Assembly (NCBI GenBank): GCA_021464415.1
Contig: CM038470.1
Coordinates: 30,189,774 to 30,253,773, forward strand
DNA from: Lonicera japonica
Taxonomy: Eukaryota; Streptophyta; Magnoliopsida; Dipsacales; Caprifoliaceae
Direction: 5' to 3'
DNA length: 64,000 nucleotides
Shown one piece after another: positions 57,960 through 64,000 of the stretch (the stretch's first letter is position 1; each line of letters starts with the position of its first letter). The notes below the pieces were generated by a model. That model worked only from the letters and a program-made list of their open reading frames with translations. It searched no databases and was not told the origin of the DNA. The position numbers and the translations under genes are program-made.

Positions 57960-60083
57960 GAATTTTCAAAATTTGCTTTAATTGTTAACCATTGACCTTG
58001 AATTCAAAACCATTTTTGGAATCTTCTACCATCACAGCCCCATATGGATAAACATGCTTAACAATAAATGGGCCGATCTATCTTGATTTTAATTTTTCCT
58101 CGAAGAGCTGTAATTGAGAATCATAAACAATGATTTTTTTACCAATTTGAAATTCTTTTCTCAAAATATTTTTATCATGAAATATTTTGGGTGCCGGTAA
58201 AAGCACCCTATAAATTCAATTTAAAAACCCATTTTTTAAGCACCCATTTCTTAATTTTAAATTTGTAAGAGCACCCTTATAGTTTAGGCACCCTAATGAT
58301 AAACAAAAACTCCAATTCCGAGTAGCACAATCGGCAAAACAAGCAATAGCAAACCTAAAACAAAAATCGGTACCTAACTTTGACTCAATGGACTTTCTTT
58401 GCATTCTATTAGGCACAAAAAAAGATGAAGGCAATTAATTCACGCTAATGTACTTGTTTTCATAATCTTGCTTTATGCTATCTAGCTTTATTCTCTAACT
58501 ATTTTGAAAAGAAAAAAAATGGGGAAGAACAAATGTGTTCTCATGGAGCTTGTAATCTGTTTGAAGACGTGGTGAGGTTTTTTCAATAATTACCTAGGTT
58601 CAATACTGGTACTAAAGATAAGGTAGTTTGATTGCCTTATTATTAGGGGAAATACTCTAGTTCAAACACAAACACATACACTTAAGTTGGTTGAGCAATT
58701 GATCAAACACTTTATGTGCATTGTTTATGTGCTCATGTATACTATATATATATATATATATTATCATACCCTTAAATAGGTTCTAAATAATATTCGACTC
58801 CAATGCCAAATTAAACCTAACAGCAAAATCAAATACATATACAACACAAAGCACTATGAATACATGACAATATGTATGTGTATATATATTATAATGTAAA
58901 GAAGTAAAGAAGAATATCCCACCTTACCTTGAAGTCGCGAGAAATTAAAGAAAAATAGACAAAAAAAAGATATCCACAAAGCAAAAAAGGAAAATCCGTG
59001 GGTTGAATTAGGATATTAGGGTGCCTTCAAAACATATATCCTAACTATATGAATTATTTTTTTTAATATATAAAAAGGGTGTTTAAATTGAAATATTAGG
59101 CTGCTTCTACATGCACTCAATATTTTTGCTCGGTCCTTGCTTATTTTTCCATTTTCATATGCATCTCTTTGTTACTCCTCAATTTCTTCAATTTAGAGTT
59201 TCCGATTTTCACCCACTTCTTTGAAATCAAAATTTAATCTTTTTATTGCCCAAAAAGATTTATATTCTAATTCCATGGATAAGTGGCATGATTTTTCAAA
59301 TACGAATCGATAGGGAGACATATTAAGATTGGTTTTAAAAGTCGTTCGGTACGCCTAAACCGCATCATTTAAGCGCAAGGACCAATCTTTGCAATTTGGA
59401 TTTACCCTTTTTTCCAAAATTTGTTTGATATCTCTATTTGTAAGTTCTGCTTGCCCATTTATTTGGGGATGATAAGCGAGTGATACTTTGTGTGTCACAC
59501 CATACTTACACATGAGTGCTTCAAAAGATCGATTATAAAAATGAGTACCATAATCGCTTATTATTGCTTTTGTAATACCAAACCTTACAAGAATATTTTT
59601 TTAAAAAAATTTAATCACCACATGGTGGTCATTGGTTTTGTAAGCTTTGGCTTCCACCCATTTAAAAACATAATCTACGGCAACTAAAATGAAAAGATTA
59701 CCAAACGAGGGTGGAAAGGATCCCATGAATTCAATGCCCCCAACAATCGAAGATCTCGAGTATCAAAATGGGGTTGAATGGTATCATGCTTCGTTTGGTG
59801 ATTCCCCCGAGCATTTGGCACCGCAGATATACTTTGCAATAGTGATGCTTATCTTTGAACAAGGTGGGCCAATAAACGCCGCATTGAAGAATCTTTGCCA
59901 CAGTTTTCTTTGAAGAAAAATGGCCACCATAAATTTCAGTGTGACAGAAGCGAACATGCTTTCAATTTCATCATTCGGAATGCAATGTTAAATGACTTGA
60001 TCTGCACTATATTTGAAAAGATACATATCTTCCTAATAAAATCGCTTGGTTCCATTGACAAAACGCCTTTTGTCTTGTGAACT
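57960..60083 (-). pseudogene. Athila-like integrase, interrupted
   Basis: Read through stops on the minus strand. A zinc-binding region lies around 59900-60000. The core follows ([17 protein letters not shown] at about 59690; FGITKAIISDYGTHFYN, with the second catalytic Asp, at about 59590-59540; then YHPQINGQAELTNRDIK, with the catalytic Glu, at about 59480). The C-terminal part (KNILRKEFQIGKKIIVYDSQ) lies on the other side of the 58189-59118 insertion and ends near 57960. There are several frameshifts. Confidence 0.8.
58189..59118. mobile_element. DNA transposon (0.93 kb) in Athila-like integrase
   Basis: The left end GGTGCCGGTAAAAGCACCCT, then TTCAATTTAAA, pairs over about 40 bp with the reverse complement of the right end, AGTGCATGTAGAAGCAGCCT. 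Target repeat AATATTTT flanks it (58181-58188, 59119-59126). Removing it restores the integrase reading KDRAKIFHDKNI. An 8-9-bp target with a long TIR suits a Mutator-like or hAT element. A 72-codon frame inside (58216-58434) is not recognised. Confidence 0.75.
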
Positions 60084-60626
60084 TCATGACTTCGGCATCT
60101 CTCCGGTAACAATGAAATTGACAATATTAGCGTACCATGGAGAAGATGATATCAAAAACAAATGCTCATCATAAAATGAATCCTTAATTGGGCTTTCGTC
60201 AATGGGATCATTGAACACGAGCCTCGACAAATGGTCGGCCACCACATTTTTAACTATTTTCTTGTCTTTGATCATGATGTTGAATTTTTGAAATAGAAGA
60301 ATCCAGCACAAGTGTCGCGGTTTTGCATCATTCTTTGTGAATAAATATTTGAGAGTCGCGTGGTCTGTAAATATTAGAATCGGTGAGCCGATGAGATAGG
60401 ATCAAAATTTGTCAAAAGTAAAGACAATTGTAAAGAGCTTATTCTCGGTAGTGGAGTAATTCATTTGAGCCTTATTGAGAGTTCGACTAGCATAATAAAT
60501 TATACCTGGCTTTTTGTCTTTTCTTTGGTCGAGAATCGCACCAATTGCATGATCAATCACATCACACATAAACTCGAATAGAAGATTCCAATCCAAGCTT
60601 TGCATAATTAGAGCGGTGGTGAGCAA
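60084..60626 (-). pseudogene. Athila-like RNase H
   Basis: Frame 60626-60402 reads FEFMCDVIDHAIGAILDQRK, KPGIIYYASRTLNKAQMNYS and TTENKLFTIVFTFDKF. It is interrupted by a stop, then resumes (YLIGSPILIFTDHATLKYLF and, in frame 60311-60084, VVADHLSRL). Catalytic residues of the first block are partly replaced: DASD is DVID. Confidence 0.8.
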
Positions 60627-61545
60627 TTACTTGAGTTTGTTGAAAGCTTTCCCACATTTATTGATCCATTTGAACGAGGCATCTTTGAGAAAAAGATTAC
60701 ACATTAGTATATCAATTAAGCTAAAATTTTGTATAAATCTTCGATAGAATTCGGCATGGCCAAAAAATGAACGAATATTTATGATTGTTTTAGGCGTTGG
60801 CAATTTGATTATGAGATTTACTTTGACTTTGTCAATTTCAATTCCCTTCTTAGACACCACATGGCCCAAAACAATTCTTTTTGTCACCATGAAGTGACAC
60901 TTTCCCTAATTGAGAACAAGTATTTTTTTTACACATCGAGTTAGAACATGTTCAAGATTTAACAAACAATTATTGAATATATAACTCACCGTAAACGGTG
61001 AAATTATCCATAAACACTTTTAGTGTTCTTTCAATAAGGTCACTAAAAATGCTTAACATATATCTTTAAAAAGTTGCGGGTGCATTACACAATCTAAATA
61101 ACATTTTTCGGTATGTAAATGTGCCAAATGGACATGTAAATGTTGTCTTTTCTTGATCATCCAAATCGATTTTAATTCGATTGTACCCTGAAAATCCATC
61201 CAATAAATAATAAAATTCATGTCCCGCCACTCTTTCTACCATTTGATATAAGAAAGGTAGTGGGAAATGATCTTCTCATGTCACTGCATTTAGCTTACGG
61301 TAATCAATACACATACGCCACCCCGAAGTGACTATTTGTAGGATTAATTCATCTTTTTCATTTTCAATGGCTGTAAACCCGTATGTTTTAGGTAAAACTT
61401 GGGTAGGACTTACCCATTTGCTATCCAAAATTGGATAGATTATTTTTGCATCAAGCAATTTCACCACTTCATTTTTAACAACTTCTTGCATATGTATATT
61501 CAATCGGCGTTGAAATTGTCTTGATGGTTTAGCCTCATCTTCCAA
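60627..61545 (-). pseudogene. Athila-like reverse transcriptase
   Basis: Frame 61545-61276 has PSRQFQRRLNIHMQEVVKNE, VSPTQVLPK and WRMCIDYRKLNAVT. After stops and frame changes the catalytic position near 61000-61012 reads FMDN where FMDD is expected, so an active-site Asp is Asn. Frame 60890-60627 gives GHVVSKKGIEIDKVKVNLI and RSFFGHAEFYRRFIQNFS, the RT thumb and connection. Confidence 0.85.
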
Positions 61546-62094
61546 ATAAATTTTACGAGTACAAATTAAGGGACTAATCCCTTGAAGATCAACTAAACTC
61601 CAACCAAAGGCTTTTTTATACTTACCAACTTCTCCTCTTGTTGGGTTGAAAGTTCGGATGAAATTACCACCGAAAAAGTTTAGAAAGTACTTAGAAAAGC
61701 GTACTTCAAATTGCTTGGTAAAAGCTTTAACTCCATTCTTCCTTCGATTGGTTTGGATGGTTTCGATTAGACTTCCTTCCTTGGAACCTGTTTTTCATTC
61801 AAAAAGAACATTTGCATGCATTAGCGGGTTCCTCGGGAATGGTTAGAATGTCTCCCAATGGATCCGATTCAAAAGTAATCTTAAAGTGTTCATCAACCAA
61901 TGACTCTATCATGTTAGCATATTCATTTTCATCTTTAAAATCACATGCTTTCTTATTTAATGAAAACACATTTAGCTCAAGAGTCATATTTCCAAATGTT
62001 AATTTAACAATACCATTCTTACAATTGATTATTGCATTTGATGTTGCAAAAAATGGTCTTCCTAAAACAACCGGGATTTGATTGGCGAGGTTTG
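61546..62094 (-). pseudogene. Athila-like protease-RT linker
   Basis: Degenerate minus-strand coding between protease and RT. The frame 61987-61799 (MTLELNVFSLNKKACDFKDE) resembles the Athila linker. Plus-strand frames over it are shadows. Confidence 0.55.
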
Positions 62095-62331
62095 TTATGG
62101 GTTATTTTCAATGACAATGGAATCGACCGAGAAGAAGAACTTATTAACTTGCACAAGCACGTCTTCCACAATTTCTTGTGGAACCTTAACGGGCCAATCC
62201 GCTAATTGAATTGTGACTTTTGTAGGCTTTAACTCTCCAAAACCCAATTGTTCATAAATCAAAAATGGAAGAATATTCACAATTGCTCCTAAATCAAGCA
62301 AAGCTCTTTTTATTCGACAATTTCCTATCAT
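62095..62331 (-). pseudogene. Athila-like protease
   Basis: Reads ALLDLGAIVNILPFLIYEQL, FGELKPTKVTIQLADWPVK, VPQEIVEDVLVQVNKFFFSV. The aspartyl protease centre is the Athila-type D-L-G-A. It is open within these limits, and cut off from RT by stops. Confidence 0.8.
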
Positions 62332-64000
62332 ATATGAATTCGTTGGACAATTAGAGTCCTTGTATTTAAGAATTCCTATGTTTTACAAAATTGCGCTTAC
62401 TTGTTCGGTCATAATAGTTTTCCTTTTGACATTCAACCTTCTTTTTGTGGTACACATATCTTAAAAAAAATCATAAGAAGGAATTTATTTAACCACATCG
62501 AGAAATGGGATGTTGATTTTTACTTGTTTAAAAACTACCAAAATTTTCTCATTTTGATTTGGTTTTGAAGATTGTTGTAACCTTTGAGGAAAAGGAATTT
62601 TCACATTTTCTTTGATTTTTTCTGTATCCTCGTTTCCTATTACTTCCTCATCATTCTTTTCGATTTCTTTGTCTACCACCTCAGTTTCTTTTGATTGAAC
62701 TACTTTCTTTAGCTTTTGGGCCTTAGGGCGAATAGTTTTATCAATCAACAATTTTCACTTCGAAGAGTGGTGGATAGACTTTACGTGTTCTAATGTATTT
62801 TGTGAAGAAATTCTCTCTTCAACCATCATAGTTTGCCCTTGAAGATTCGAAAGAGGTTGGGCGGGAAACTAGACCTTCTTTTGGTTTGAAAAATTCGGAG
62901 TCATTTTAAACAAAAAATTCGTCATATCATTCATGGAACGATCATTGCTTTAAAAGTATTGCTCGCATCTTTGAACATGTTGATCAAACTTTTGAAAGTT
63001 TTGATTGGATTTTTGTATAAATTATGTAAGCATTTCTTTCAAATTTCTTTTTGGTGGGGGAACATATGATGATTAAGATTTTTGAAAATTCAGAGGTTGA
63101 TTAGTCTGGATGTTTAAATTACCTAAACAGATATTAGGGTGATTCCTCCACTCACTATTATAAGTTTTCAAAAATAGTGAATTTTGCGGCCTTTTGTAGT
63201 TATTTATCATCTTTACTTGAGCCGGGTCAAGCAAAACTTATTTTACGTTGGATAGGGTTGGGCATCTTTCCGTTGGATATCTTATCATATCACATATACT
63301 ACAAATAGTTTCTTCTTCTACCAAATTGATCTCTTTTGGTTTTGAAAATTCTAAAGCTTCAATTTTTTTGGTTAATTGTGTGACTCGTGCCGCCAAATCT
63401 TCATTTTCCCTTAATTAATGGTAACCACCCAAATTAGGCATATTGTTTCTTTCAAAAAATTGTAAATATCCCTAGTTTGGTTACTTTCAGCTATGTAATC
63501 AAAGAAATAAAAAGCGTTGACGGGTTTTTTACTTAGAAATGTGTCATTACACATCATTTCCATAAATTTCATCATTTCGGGTGTGAGTGAATGGTAGAAG
63601 AAACTAACCAAGTTCCAATTTCTGTACCCATGGTGGGAACAAGCATTTACAAGTTCTCTGTATATTTCCCAACATTCATAGAAAGTTTCTTGATTTTTGG
63701 TGCAAAGTTAAAAATTTGATGCCTTAGAGTGATTGTTTTATGAACCGGGGAAATTTTCTTTAAGAATTCGGTTTGTAAAGCTTGCCATGATGTAATGGAA
63801 CGTGGTCTTTGTGCATTACAACAAATTTTTGCTTTGTTTTTTTAATGAGAATGGAAAAAAGTTAGAGACTTACTACATCTTCGGTTACATGTGGATCGTG
63901 GAAAGTGGAATACACTTTTTCGAATTCTTTGAAGTGTAAATATGGATTTTTGGATTTCATCCCATAAAATCTTGGCAAAAGTGGTATCATTCCTTGCTAG
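62332..64000 (-). pseudogene. Athila-like gag, 5' end outside the window
   Basis: From the edge the minus strand reads PRFYGMKSKNPYLHFKEFEK, then VSFFYHSLTPEMMKFMEMMC and AFYFFDYIAESNQTRDI (63611-63411). A CSICDMIRYPTERCPTL knuckle follows, with tyrosine for histidine, and then an acidic KE-rich linker (62751-62485). This order is that of Athila gag. Several stops and frame changes are present. The true start lies beyond 64000. Confidence 0.75.

Larger units (their letters stand above)
54801..64000 (-). mobile_element. Athila-like Ty3/gypsy retrotransposon, decayed, running off the right edge
   Basis: Minus-strand order gag (from beyond 64000), protease (62331), RT (61545), RNase H (60626), integrase (about 60000-57960), then a long non-pol region. 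The style of each block, especially the protease LDLGA and the TKVTIQLADWPVK region, is that of the Athila lineage. Many stops. The integrase C-terminal part is split by a 0.93-kb DNA transposon (58189-59118). Confidence 0.8.

Overview
This 64-kb window is AT-rich plant nuclear DNA, almost certainly from a eudicot. TIR-NBS-LRR (TNL) immune-receptor genes with the usual TIR / NB-ARC / LRR / C-JID exon order are found in eudicots. The rest is a graveyard of plant repeats: copia and gypsy LTR elements, hAT, CACTA, Helitron, Tourist-like MITEs, SINE and LINE pieces, and a caulimovirid relic. I see no prokaryotic features, tRNA, rRNA or CRISPR. The species cannot be named from the sequence.

Layout. 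Two related TNL genes lie head-to-tail on the minus strand. TNL1 runs from 9628 down to about 3367 and TNL2 from 46251 down to 33342. Each has five exons whose GT/AG boundaries can be placed: TIR, NB-ARC, first LRR exon, main LRR exon, C-JID exon. Both appear damaged. TNL1 has a remodelled TIR end, a frameshift at the start of its last exon, and a 2.4-kb hAT transposon in the last codons. TNL2 has an in-frame TGA in the NB-ARC, a fresh 120-bp LRR duplication, a replaced C-terminal tail, and a 6.9-kb gypsy element in intron 1 that itself holds two hAT-type insertions. A third copy of the TNL upstream region, without a TIR exon, lies at 48.5 kb. Repeated 3' flank sequence lies at 0.7, 28.6 and 31.9 kb. 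The locus therefore grew by tandem duplication.

Between the genes, from low to high coordinates: a 186-bp tandem array of GTGCTAAAAC palindromes (10.5-11.8 kb); a complete but dead copia element (12.4-18.0 kb); a decayed caulimovirid relic (18.0-21.8 kb); a 62-70-bp tandem array; the 3' region and LTR of a Tat-like gypsy element with a 31-bp minisatellite (22.4-26.0 kb); and a 2.9-kb tandem duplication whose two units each carry a Helitron and have gained different MITEs (26.3-32.2 kb). Upstream of TNL2 are a MITE, duplicated upstream DNA, a CACTA element with its empty site preserved in the sister copy (49.5-51.5 kb), the 5' end of a chromovirus-like gypsy element (52-54.8 kb), and a minus-strand Athila-like gypsy element running off the right edge (about 55-64 kb).

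Functionally, the only host genes are the two TNLs. The TIR makes nucleotide signals from NAD+, the NB-ARC is the ATP/ADP switch, and the LRR plus C-JID recognise effectors. As read here neither gene gives a canonical full-length product, although TNL1 could give a TIR-NB-LRR without C-JID and TNL2 a short TIR-NB protein. I did not find a clearly new molecular system. The most informative signals are the insertion histories that can be read by comparing duplicated copies.
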